A stretch of 30,322 nt of DNA from Phaeoceros laevis. Lineage: Eukaryota; Anthocerotophyta; Anthocerotopsida; Notothyladales. The notes below the pieces were generated by a model, which worked only from the letters and a program-made list of their open reading frames with translations, searched no databases and was not told the DNA's origin. Shown piece by piece: positions 20,244 to 29,327 of this stretch. The stretch covers positions 155,375-185,696 of the forward strand of contig JBNGIQ010009433.1 of the NCBI GenBank assembly GCA_049999765.1, read 5' to 3'. The position numbers were made by a program, and so were the translations under genes. Numbering within the stretch: the stretch's first letter is position 1; the number at the start of each line of letters is the position of its first letter.

Positions 20244-21790
20244 ATGGCTTGCCGGCTAGGTCAGCTTGCAAATGTAACGCCTTGTCATGTGGCAAGGCAG
20301 GGGCTCCCTGGGTTAGAGCACAGGCCCTTGAATTTCCGAAGGGGTTGCAACAGAACTGGATTTCATCAAGTCACATGCAGATATTCAACAGCCTCTCTTG
20401 AATATCTAGAAGGCTTCACCGGAGCACAATTGGAAGGATCATTGCAGAATCCCATTGTGCATTTGCAGGGACCGTTGCTGCCGCCACCTGAATTTCTACC
20501 GCGGAAGGTGGCTGTGTTCTGGGATTTAGACAACAAGCCTCCCAAGAACATCCCTCCCTATAATGCTGCTTTGCATCTGAAGAATTTGGCATCTGGTAAG
20601 CTCCTGTGAGATCCATCAACATGAAAGTCCTCGAATGCAACCGGGTTTTTTATGTAGAGTAGTTCTGACTTGCTACCGTCTGCAGGGTTTGGGGATGTTG
20701 TAGATATTGTGGCCTATGCAAACCGGCACGCATTCACATTTATTCCGGAATGGGTGAGGCAAGAGAGAAGAGAGCGGAAGATGCTGGATCAGCTTGAAGT
20801 TAGGGGGCTAGTCGAAGTGCAAGAACCCTATATGTGCTCCCTCTGTGGAAGAAAATGTAAGAACAACTTGATTTTGAAGAAGCACTTCAAGGAGCTTCAC
20901 GAGAGGGAACGCAATAAGCGGTTAAAGCACATGGATCATATGAAGGGGAAAAGGAGGGCGAAGTTCAGGCAAAGGTTCTCAGAGAAGGAGTTCAGGTACA
21001 AGGAGGCTGCTCGTGGTATAATCACCCCAAAACTGGGCTATGGACTTGCAACCGAGTTGAGAAGAGCTGGTATTTTCGTCAGAACTGTACAAGATCAACC
21101 ACAGGTCTGTTTTTTGGTCTCTTCGCTCGCATTCTCTTCGGTATTTTTCTTTGAAACTGACAGAATATTCCCCAGTGTTTTAGTTCAAGACAGTCCTTTT
21201 CCGTCAGTGCGCAAACATACTAGTTATCATTGACTCCTTTTGGTTGTTTTGACTGATTCACGCAGGCTGCAGATATTGCTCTCAAACGGCACATGCTCCA
21301 GTCGTTGAAGCAGGGGGTGAAGTGCATATGTCTTGTATCTGATGATTCTGATTTTGGGGATATCTTAAGGATGGCGAGATACCAGAAGCTACGTACAGTT
21401 GTGGTGGGCGATACAAAGACTCTGAAAAACGCTTCGGACATGTGGTTCTCCTGGGATGATGTAGCTTCAGGGAAGGCACGCTTCAAAGCAAATGAAGATT
21501 ATGATCGCTGGATCAACGAAGATGCTCTCGCCAAGGAACTGCTTTATGATGAAGATGAGGCTGAGACGTTCGAGATTGAGACGAGGCTTAAGGACACCTA
21601 TGACAAACACGACGACTACTTCGCGTATTCTCCTCGGAGAGTAACAAACGTTTCGGTGTTCTCCGATGAGGATGCGAACGAGTTTAGGGAAGAAACAGAT
21701 TATGATGCCTCGTATCCATGGAATGGGGAATCCGAGTCAGATGGCGAGTTTTACTCTTCGGCAGATGATGAAGGCTCAGAGGACGAGTGA
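20244..21790 (+). CDS. NYN-domain (PIN-like) putative ribonuclease with C2H2 zinc finger, three exons
   Basis: Exons 20244-20595, 20686-21104 and 21266-21790 join in frame with GT-AG introns of 90 and 161 bases and give 431 residues. The basic N-terminus with Ser and Arg (RRGCNRTGFHQVTCRYS) could be an organelle transit peptide. The NYN fold is split: strand 1 is VAVFWDLDNKPP (about residue 91), and the later strand is KCICLVSDDSDFGDILRMA (exon 3), followed by RTVVVGD. Their aspartates are the expected metal-binding residues of this nuclease family. Between them is a C2H2 finger, CX2CX12HX4H (CSLCGRKCKNNLILKKHF then KELH). The C-terminus is strongly acidic (DEGSEDE). Land plants have similar NYN plus C2H2 proteins, mostly annotated as putative endonucleases. 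The RNA substrate is unknown. Confidence 0.88.
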
Positions 21791-22380
21791 AATATAAAGT
21801 CGTCCGCTTTGTCATGAGCTTCTGTATTGAGTCGTCCAGGTAACTGAGTAAAAACTGCTTTTACCGTGAACATCGATCCAAAGCGTTATCGTCCTAGGGC
21901 AAGACGAAGGAAGTAGTTTATTTATGGTGTTTGGTTGGGCAGGCAAGAAAGCCACACGACTACACGAAGTTTGCGCGGACTGAAGTGTCCTATGCTGATT
22001 GAGCCAATCATTCAGCCATGTTTTCGAAGTCTCCAAAGTATCACCGTATGACCAATCAAAATATCCACTTCTCAAAAATTATGTTACAGACCTATGATCG
22101 TTTCGTGACATTGGTGCGTGACACTAGTAGAAGTGGTACGTGACGCGAGGATAAGGGTAGTAGTAGTAGTAAGGTGCCGCGCTATACCGAATCCACAAGG
22201 GGATCCAGCACACTGCCATGTCTCTAACATGTCAAGACATGCCATCTATGATGGTTAAGCTATGTCATGTTAGTTACTAGATTTCACACGCCGCCATGTC
22301 TGTGACATGTCAAGACATGCCATCTATGGCAGTTAAGTTAGTTATTAGATTTCACTCTAGATTTCGGTTTTTGAAAAACC
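21791..22380. other. Downstream region with short repeats
   Basis: This holds the 3' end of the NYN gene and then repeats, including a TAGTAGTAGTAG microsatellite near 22166. No gene is supported. Confidence 0.5.
22215..22328 (+). repeat. Direct repeat, 36-bp core, 78-bp spacing
   Basis: GCCATGTCTNTNACATGTCA and following bases occur at 22215-22250 and 22293-22328 with two differences. ACATGT palindromes lie inside, and a TAGTTANTAGATTTCAC segment follows each copy. Confidence 0.8.
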
Positions 22381-22406
22381 AGTTGATAGAGCACACTGCC
22401 CTGAGT

Positions 22407-22480
22407 GGGTATTGAACCCCGGTCACTTGAATGTCCCCAAAGGGACAAGCCTTGTTGGTTGTAGTACTAGCATGGTCACT
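22407..22480 (-). repeat. Possible tRNA-derived SINE head
   Basis: On the minus strand, GTGACCATGCTAGTACTACA (box A-like) is followed after about 37 bases by GGGGTTCAATACCC (22407-22420), a good box B. The plus strand also has a box A-like AGTTGATAGAGCACACTG at 22381, so orientation is not certain. No complete tRNA cloverleaf can be drawn. Confidence 0.35.
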
Positions 22481-22903
22481 CTAACAGTATTCCTATTCAT
22501 GACCTATGAAGCAAAAAAATGCCTATAACTAGGTCTATTGGTGTTTGCGGTAGTACTTCAAGCCCTACATTTGAGTTGTCTAGTAGTAGTAGTAGTGGGA
22601 GGTCATGCTGGCCTACTCTACATAGGAATCGAGCACACCAATGCACCGGTGGCGCACTAGGTGGCTTGGTCGTCTTTACCTTGCAGGGAGGTCTTACAAG
22701 CTATAAGATGCCCATCTTGCAATAATAAGGCCCTTATAATAAGACCATTATAATTGTTGTGCTGGCTTCTTTTAAGAGAAGGATATCCTAGATCCCTGCT
22801 TAGCCACTGGTCCCTTGTGTCGGAGCGTCACCCATTGCATATGTTGACTTTGGTGGCTGTTCCGAGGGCCTCCCTTCCGTTTTCTTATTGCTTCTCCGAA
22901 CGA
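22481..22903. other. Gene-free stretch
   Basis: No supported gene. It contains a second TAG microsatellite near 22580; the rest is unremarkable. Confidence 0.5.
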
Positions 22904-23123
22904 GCTACTTGTAGCAGCAACACCACTTAATGCTCTGTTGGGATAAGCACCTTAATCAGGCTGTTCAGCTAATGGTTGAACTCATCACAACCGTTCCGCT
23001 GAAGAAACAGATATATGTTTTGGTCTGCTACTTGTAGCAGCAACACCACTTAATGCTCTGTTGGGATAAGCACCTTAATCAGGCTGTTCAGCTAATGGTT
23101 GAACTCATCACAACCGTTCCGCT
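22904..23123 (+). repeat. 97-bp perfect direct repeat
   Basis: 22904-23000 and 23027-23123 both begin GCTACTTGTAGCAGCAACAC and end ACAACCGTTCCGCT, with no difference seen, separated by 26 bases. Confidence 0.92.
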
Positions 23124-23395
23124 CCATCGACATATAAAGTAGGAAGTATGAGCTTAACATGGAGCCAAATGCTAGCGTAATAGGATCACATCTCTAGAGA
23201 GAAGAGGGTCTCCATTGAAATAGCGTTATTCTCCATGAACTAGCCAGGGGGAGCATAAACAACCCTAGGCAGTCAATTTTGCACAACCAAAAATGTAAAA
23301 AATGACATTTTTTATGGTAACTTAAAAAGATTATACGGTGGTCCACGGACCGATTTCGTTGATTTGCATTGTTTTCGAGTTACAGCACGTAAAAA
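23124..23395. other. Gene-free AT-rich stretch
   Basis: No supported gene. A small palindrome (AAAAAATGACATTTTTT) lies near 23297-23313. Confidence 0.5.
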
Positions 23396-23455
23396 ATGTT
23401 TTATTTCACATTGAATAACCAAAAAACCCCGTTTTTTGCCGGGAAAAAAGGCCAA

Positions 23456-23481
23456 AAAGGCACCGGACAGCCGGTGCCTTT
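23456..23481. repeat. Perfect 11-bp inverted repeat, 4-base loop
   Basis: Arms AAAGGCACCGG and CCGGTGCCTTT are separated by ACAG. It lies at the left part of the GC-rich island. Confidence 0.9.
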
Positions 23482-23855
23482 GCAACAGCGAAAACCCAGA
23501 AAGCTCGTGCCTGTGCCTGTCCAGTGGCCGGCCAAGCCCACGTCTTCAAGCCTTGTGCCAACCTTGGGCTACAACGCGAATACAAGTGCGAGCCTAGCCC
23601 CACCCAAGAAAGGCGGAGCCCGCCAGCGCGCCCCCCATCGTGGCCACCGCTCGGACCCGCTAGGCGAGCGTGCGGTCCACCACAGCCAACACGCGGGCCC
23701 TCCCGGCCAGCGTGTGGCGCATCCTCGCCCATCCCGACCACCGCGGCGCATCCCGGTCCTCTGCAGCCCTTCCCGCTATCCCGCGGCCCTTCCCGCTATC
23801 CCGCGGCCTACACAACGCGCCAACCCGCCACCTCATCGCGCTGGCATTATGCTGG

Positions 23856-23921
23856 CTTCCAAGGCCTGGCCCGCCCAACTGGTTGGAGCCCCAATTGGTT
23901 GGGTGGGCCAGGCCTTGGAAG
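23856..23921. repeat. Long inverted repeat, 31-base arms, 4-base loop
   Basis: CTTCCAAGGCCTGGCCC opens the left arm and GGGCCAGGCCTTGGAAG closes the right arm; the loop is AGCC. About four positions do not pair in DNA, some of which would be G-U wobbles in RNA. Confidence 0.9.
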
Positions 23922-24963
23922 TTTGCTTGTCATTGCGTGGAGAGCGGAGTAGGCGCACTGCTCGCTCCTGGGCATGGCTGGCCCCGCAAGTGGCAAGTAG
24001 CGCCGCCATAAATGGATGGCGGGACTTACCGCATGTCGGTCGAGCTTGCCGGTCGCGCCCCAGATTTGTCAAAATGACAGCCCAACTCCGCCCCAAGTGT
24101 GTTTGTCCAGCCCTGTCCAGTGCCTGTCCAACTCGGCCCGGCTCAAGGAATTCCGGCCGGGAACCAAAATTTGTGGCCCACAAATTTCGGTTTGCGACAC
24201 GCGGCAGTGCATAAGCCTCTCTGGATGTGAGCAATGGTTACAACACCCAAGGATGCTAGTTGGTTTGGAGGCGGTTACCGGTTTTTATTGGTTCGGTACG
24301 AGAACACCGGACGACCTGTGCTGTGCCATCCAACAGATTCCAGCTTTGACTAGTTTTGTGTGTGTGACGCTTGGTCAAGTGGTTATCACTCACGGTGCTG
24401 CTAACGCTATTTCGCCCCCTTTTTTTATAAAGTAACTGACCGCACAAACCGTAGACCCGTTTGTAATCACAAAAACGGCCAAAATGAGAGTTCTTTTTTT
24501 ATGGAAGGCCTTTTCAGGCCCCCTCCAAATAGCGACCATTTGGAGAAACCGTTTCATCCAAGACCCTGTTAGAGAGATTGTAATACCTCTATACTCATAT
24601 ATGCAATTGCGCCGAGATTCACAAAACAAATAAAATAACAAGGAGTCAGATGACTTAGTGGAGACTAAGTGTGGAGTAATAGCCTATATCTTCAGCAAGA
24701 CTCTTAGAGTCCAGCAGCTCCGGCCTATTGTATTTCGTTTCGATCCCTTTTAGTCTTATTGACCAATAAAAAAGTCCATTGCCACTAAAATTTTCTGTTG
24801 TTGATAATTTTTGTTCATAGTTGAGTTTTATAATTTTACTTTGTTTGATCTTTTTTGTTTTTTTGAATATAATATACAAACAATTTTCAACCCATCATCA
24901 CTCTATGGTGCTCTTATTATTTGTGAATTGAAAAAACTAATTCGCAACGAACTCTCTGTAAAA

Positions 24964-25083
24964 TTCCCACACCATATAAAGATTTTTATGACCAAATGAA
25001 ACATTCCCAGACCACATAAAGATTTTCATGACCGAATGAAACATTCCTAGGCTATATAAAAATTTCATGACTGAAAGAAACAT
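24964..25083 (+). repeat. Three-copy degenerate tandem repeat, 40-bp unit
   Basis: Units resemble CCATATAAAGATTTTTATGA followed by CCAAATGAAACATTCC. The third unit is most diverged. Confidence 0.8.
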
Positions 25084-25302
25084 CTACATCTAGCTAGATA
25101 TTAGTCTTGCTTATAACTAGCTAACTCAATGTATATAGCAACTCAAGATTCAAACTTAAAGCGTGCTTTTCATATTTACCCCCTTTTTTGTAAGGTCGGG
25201 AAAGTTATATGCGTACGCACCTTTTCACCCAAAAAAAAACCCAAAACTTTATGTAAGTTCTAAAATTGGAATAAAATTGCTCACACAGTTACGCTAAAAA
25301 AA

Positions 25303-25388
25303 CCCAAAACTCATCATGGTGCAACTCATCATGGTGCTAGACATACCCAAAACTCATCATGGTGCAACTCATCATGGTGCTAGACATA
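25303..25388 (+). repeat. Tandem duplication, 43-bp unit, with nested 15-mer
   Basis: Units start CCCAAAACTCATCATGGTGC at 25303 and 25346. AACTCATCATGGTGC occurs twice in each. Confidence 0.88.
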
Positions 25389-26419
25389 ACTCGTGTGGAA
25401 TCCAACAATATAGTGGAATTCATTCATTCACCCTAAAGACACGGATTTGTGTTTTTAAGAATTCATCATATATATCTTTATATAATATGATCATCACCAA
25501 ATTTATGCTATATGTTATTGTCTTTGTCTCTTTACTATACATGTTTCACCATCTTTAGGATCATAATGTTTCAAGTTTACTCCATGGTGGTGACAAAATC
25601 ACAAAATCTCTTCTTAGCTTTTATTTGTTTGTTATACGAACGGCCTCGCCTTGTCAATCAAAGGCACCTCTTGCGAGGTAATAGTACCCTAGTACAATCA
25701 ACTCTACAAGTTCATTGAAGCTCTCCTTCCAAGGTTAATTGCAAAATCTAGCTTGTCATTTATATTTTGAAATGACAACCATAGTACATGATTAGTGGCC
25801 TTTGCATCTTGACAACTACACATATTGTACAATCAGTCGAGATGAATTCTTATAGCTCTTGTAAAAATTTAATTTTTACAACTACCAAATCCACAACTAC
25901 CACGTGGCTCGCCGGCATGCACATATATATGGATCATCCTCTAGGATCTAATTAATTCTCAATGCTAAGCACTTTAAATGAATGAATAAGTTAATGTATC
26001 TTTCATTATACAATTTAGAGAGATGGTTAGGTCTTTCTAGGAACTTATCATCGAGATCGCCCTCATTTCTCATGTACTTTGTTATTGTTTATTTACCACT
26101 GGCTACTTGAGCTATTTACAATAGAAGGTGAAAATTTTCTCTTGAAATTCTAGATCTTGAACAAATATATGTGTTTATTATACAGAAGTTGTACAATTAT
26201 ACATATTAGCATATTTATTTCTGCTTCAGCATCCATATCCACGGTTTTGACTTTTGTCGTCTTACTACAATTGGTCGTCGTTGTCTTTCTTCTTAATACT
26301 AGCCAATTTTTCACTAGATATTGCTTTTCAAGGATAGTCACGTCTTTCCAATTTACTCTTTCCCGCTTGGGCTTGGCCGAGCTATGGATCTTAGCTACAA
26401 TGACATGGGATGGTCCATG

Positions 26420-28729
26420 TTAAAAGCCTGATGGAGTTGAAGAAAGGTTTTTGCACCCACAGCTCTCACAACACCTGAAGCGGACACGTTGACGACCATC
26501 GCCAACTAAAAATGTATGAACGACTCCGCCCATGTCAGTGCACCAGCTCTGGCCTGGCTGTTTCCAGGCCCCGGAGTCCAACCTCCTTGCTTGCACCTCC
26601 TGTGCCTGCTCCCACATCCCAGCCTCCGCATAGATGTTGGACATCAACCCATACGACGCGGCATCATATTCATCCAAACTCACTGCACACTCAAATGCCT
26701 GTCGTCCAACCTCTACGTTACTCCACTTCCGACAAGCGCCCAGCAGGGTGAGCCACACCGCACGATTAGGCTCCACAGGCATGCTCTTTGCAATACACAG
26801 CGCCTCGTTCAGATGGCCTGCACGGCCCAACAGATCCAGCATGCATGTGTAGTGCTCAACAGTTGGAGAGATGCCATAATCCGTGCCCATAGCCTCGAAG
26901 TACTGCCGCCCTTTGTCCACCAGACCCACATGACTGCACACTGTAAGCACACTCAGAAAGGTGATGCTGTTTGGATGAACACCCTCTTTCCTCATCCTGT
27001 TAAACAAGTCGAAGACAATCTCACTGTCTCCTTGGCGAGTGTATCCCGCAATCAGTGCACTCCAGGCTACAGTGTCCCTTACAGCCATTGAATCAAACAC
27101 CTGCTGAGCATCCTCCACACTCCCGCACTTTGCATACATGTTCACCAATCTAGAGGCGACAGCCACATCACAGTGCCATCCTTGCTCTTCAATCTGTGCA
27201 TGGAGCTGCTTACCCACAGACAGAGCTGCGACACTTGCACAGGCCTGCAGGAGGCATACAAAGGTGACAGAATCGGGTGGAGCCATGCCATCCTGTTGCA
27301 TGTTGCTGTAAAGGCTGAGGGCTTCCTGAGCCTTCCCCTGCTGTGCATAACATCCAATCATAGCAGTCCATGTCACAGCGTTCTTTTGAGGGAGTGTGTC
27401 AAACACTCTCTGGGCGTCCTCTACGCTGCAGCACTTCGCATACATGGTGACCAAACTGGCACCTATAACCACATTGTCCTGCAGTGCTTGTTCTTCGATC
27501 TGTCTGTGAAGATGCTTTCCTTGATGCAAAGCTTCTTGACCTACAGCTGCACATGCCTGCAAGAGGCACACAAATGTGACACAATCGGGTGGAGTGATGC
27601 CTTCTTGTTGCATAGTACTGTAAAGAGTGAGGGCTTCCTGCCCCATTCCCTGCTGGGTGTAGCCAGCGATCATGGCAGTCCAGGCCACCACGGTTTTTAG
27701 GAAGAGCCTGTCAAACACTCTGCGAGCATCCTCTAAGCTACCGCACTTTATATACATGTTAACCAAGCTGCTGCCTACAACCGAATCATTTTGCAGTCTT
27801 CGTACTTCAATTTGTGCATGTAGCTGCTTTCCCTTATTCAGGGCAGCTACACCCACACTTGCACATGCCTGGAGAAGGCACAGAAATGTGACAGAATTGG
27901 GTGGCGTGATGTGCTCCTGTTGCATAGCACTGTAAAGGTCAAGGGCTTCCTGACACAGTCCCTGTTGGGCATATCCTGCTATCATGGCGGTCCACGTCAC
28001 CACGTCTTTTTGGTGAAGAACGTCAAACACTCTCCGGGCATCCTGTATGCTACCGCACTTGGCATACATATCAACAAGGCCGGTCTGGACATACATATCA
28101 GGCTTTCCTGCGCTGCCAACGATATGAGCATGGACATCCTTGCCGGCAGCCAGATCCCTTAAGTTGGCACAGGCTTTAAGAACTGCTACAAAAGCACGAC
28201 TTTCTGGCTTAACATTTGACTGACGCATCTGCCGATACAGTTCTATAGCCTGCATCGGCTCTCCATGTCTGGCATATGCGAACAATATGGAAGACCAATT
28301 ATACGTGTCTGGTACAGAAACCTTGGAAAATACTTGCATCGCATCCTCCAACCTGCCATGTGACGCATACAGGCTGATGAGATGGGTAGTCAAAAAGGAG
28401 TGGCCTTCATATCCACTTCTGACCGTGAGAGCATGAATGCGTGTCCCCAGAACCAGGTTCTTCTGGGCGATGCACCTCTTTAGGGCTCGGTAGAAGAGAC
28501 TGTATGGTAAGTGGTATCCTTGATGCACCAGAAGGTTCAAAGCACCGACAGCCTGAGTGAGCTGTCCATCCTCACATAGCTTCCAGCACGCTGCAACCTT
28601 TGAATCCCTCTTCTGCTCAGTTAACCAGTCAGAAGGTGCTTGGATTGAGGTGGATACAGACTCCGGGGCCCACTGAGGTGCAGGCACAGCGGATGAACTT
28701 TGGGGACACCACCGCTGTGGATAGGACAT
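26420..28729 (-). CDS. PLS-class PPR protein, E subgroup, five triplets, truncated in E+
   Basis: Starting from the first ATG (28729) the product has 769 residues; the frame is open to 28777. Its N-terminal block (EDGQLTQAVGAL, NLVLGTRIHALTVRSGYEG, HGRLEDAMQVFSKV) aligns along its length with the PPR gene at 16140-19694. Five P-type motifs are visible (YNWSSILFAYARHG, then four of the form VVTWTAMIAGYAQQGL) with matching MYAKCGS and VTFLCLLQACAS partners. E1 (VWLTLLGACRKWSNVEVG), E2 (YGLMSNIYAEAGMW) and the PG box (KQPGQSW) are intact, and E+ begins (GGVVHTFLVGD). The last 23 or so residues (GRQRVRFRCCESCGCK and on) are unrelated, so the E+ end and any DYW domain are missing. Expected role: organelle RNA binding for editing, perhaps with a deaminase in trans. 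It may be a decaying copy. Confidence 0.9.
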   Translation of the reverse strand: MSYPQRWCPQSSSAVPAPQWAPESVSTSIQAPSDWLTEQKRDSKVAACWKLCEDGQLTQAVGALNLLVHQGYHLPYSLFYRALKRCIAQKNLVLGTRIHALTVRSGYEGHSFLTTHLISLYASHGRLEDAMQVFSKVSVPDTYNWSSILFAYARHGEPMQAIELYRQMRQSNVKPESRAFVAVLKACANLRDLAAGKDVHAHIVGSAGKPDMYVQTGLVDMYAKCGSIQDARRVFDVLHQKDVVTWTAMIAGYAQQGLCQEALDLYSAMQQEHITPPNSVTFLCLLQACASVGVAALNKGKQLHAQIEVRRLQNDSVVGSSLVNMYIKCGSLEDARRVFDRLFLKTVVAWTAMIAGYTQQGMGQEALTLYSTMQQEGITPPDCVTFVCLLQACAAVGQEALHQGKHLHRQIEEQALQDNVVIGASLVTMYAKCCSVEDAQRVFDTLPQKNAVTWTAMIGCYAQQGKAQEALSLYSNMQQDGMAPPDSVTFVCLLQACASVAALSVGKQLHAQIEEQGWHCDVAVASRLVNMYAKCGSVEDAQQVFDSMAVRDTVAWSALIAGYTRQGDSEIVFDLFNRMRKEGVHPNSITFLSVLTVCSHVGLVDKGRQYFEAMGTDYGISPTVEHYTCMLDLLGRAGHLNEALCIAKSMPVEPNRAVWLTLLGACRKWSNVEVGRQAFECAVSLDEYDAASYGLMSNIYAEAGMWEQAQEVQARRLDSGAWKQPGQSWCTDMGGVVHTFLVGDGRQRVRFRCCESCGCKNLSSTPSGF

Positions 28730-28777
28730 AATTCTGCAGTAAGAGGTAGGATCGCCAGTCACGTTTACTTGCAGCAA

Positions 28778-29327
28778 ACTCTGCAGATCTCGAAATCTAT
28801 TTAAAATAGCCCCGCAGGGAAATGAAATCGTGCCTACCCATTTGTACTTATTCCTCTCCAGCTACCATTCGCCAGTGGAATCTGGATACCTCGCACCCCC
28901 TAAATCTAAGCATTAAATTCACTTACACCCCGAAACCTAACCTAACCACCTAAACCTAACTTACCGCGCTCTCGTAGAGTCATCCTACGAATGCCCTCCC
29001 ATCCTAGTTCAATATGTTCTTCAAATATCCCCGGGTATCCACTGGAAAATAGCCCTATTCTCACTTCCAATCAGCTCCCTTTCTTTTCAGTATGGGAGGA
29101 TATTCATCATTCTGCTCATGTGTTCTGATACGTGGTGGGTCAGTGTCCGCGATCCCTGTCCGTGTATCAGTTTGAAAGGATAGAGTTAAGCACGCACATT
29201 CACCCCAAGAGAAAGACAACAATCTCAGTTTGACGGGGATAGAATTAAGCAAGCACATTCACACCCAAGAGAAAGACAACAATCTCTCGCACACACACCT
29301 GAGCACTGGCTAGAACTTTCAGTATTC
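28778..29327. other. Intergenic region between two minus-strand PPR genes
   Basis: It contains the 5' region of the gene at 26420-28729 and the 3' region of the gene at 29328. A TATTTTAAATAG palindrome lies near 28797. No further gene is supported. Confidence 0.5.
29168..29286 (+). repeat. Tandem duplication, 58-bp unit
   Basis: Copies begin CAGTTTGA at 29168 and 29226, and both contain AAGAGAAAGACAACAATCT. Several substitutions and small indels separate them. Confidence 0.88.

Larger units (their letters stand above)
23396..24215. other. GC-rich island, probably non-coding
   Basis: GC content rises sharply against both flanks. A 272-residue plus-strand frame spans it, but four or more long frames on both strands cover the same bases. 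The translation is Arg/Pro/Ala-rich with no domain, so I do not call a gene. An 18-20-bp unit containing CCCGCTATCCCGCGGCC is duplicated near 23770-23810. Two hairpins are listed separately. It may be the body of a non-autonomous transposable element. Confidence 0.5.
24216..26419. other. AT-rich, gene-free region
   Basis: Over 2 kb with frames below 90 residues and no motif. Near 24365-24420 a CTTGGTCAAGTGGTTATCAC segment resembles a pol III box A and is followed by a T-run, but no box B is seen. Short tandem repeats are listed separately. It borders the truncated 3' end of the PPR gene at 26420. Confidence 0.5.

Noticed and set aside
22381-22480. A functional tRNA gene
   Set aside because: Box A and B-like motifs are present but no acceptor stem or anticodon arm pairs, so a SINE remnant is more likely.
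23396-24214. 272-residue plus-strand frame as a gene
   Set aside because: The block is GC-rich with several long overlapping frames on both strands; the translation is Arg/Pro-rich without domain or likely start context.
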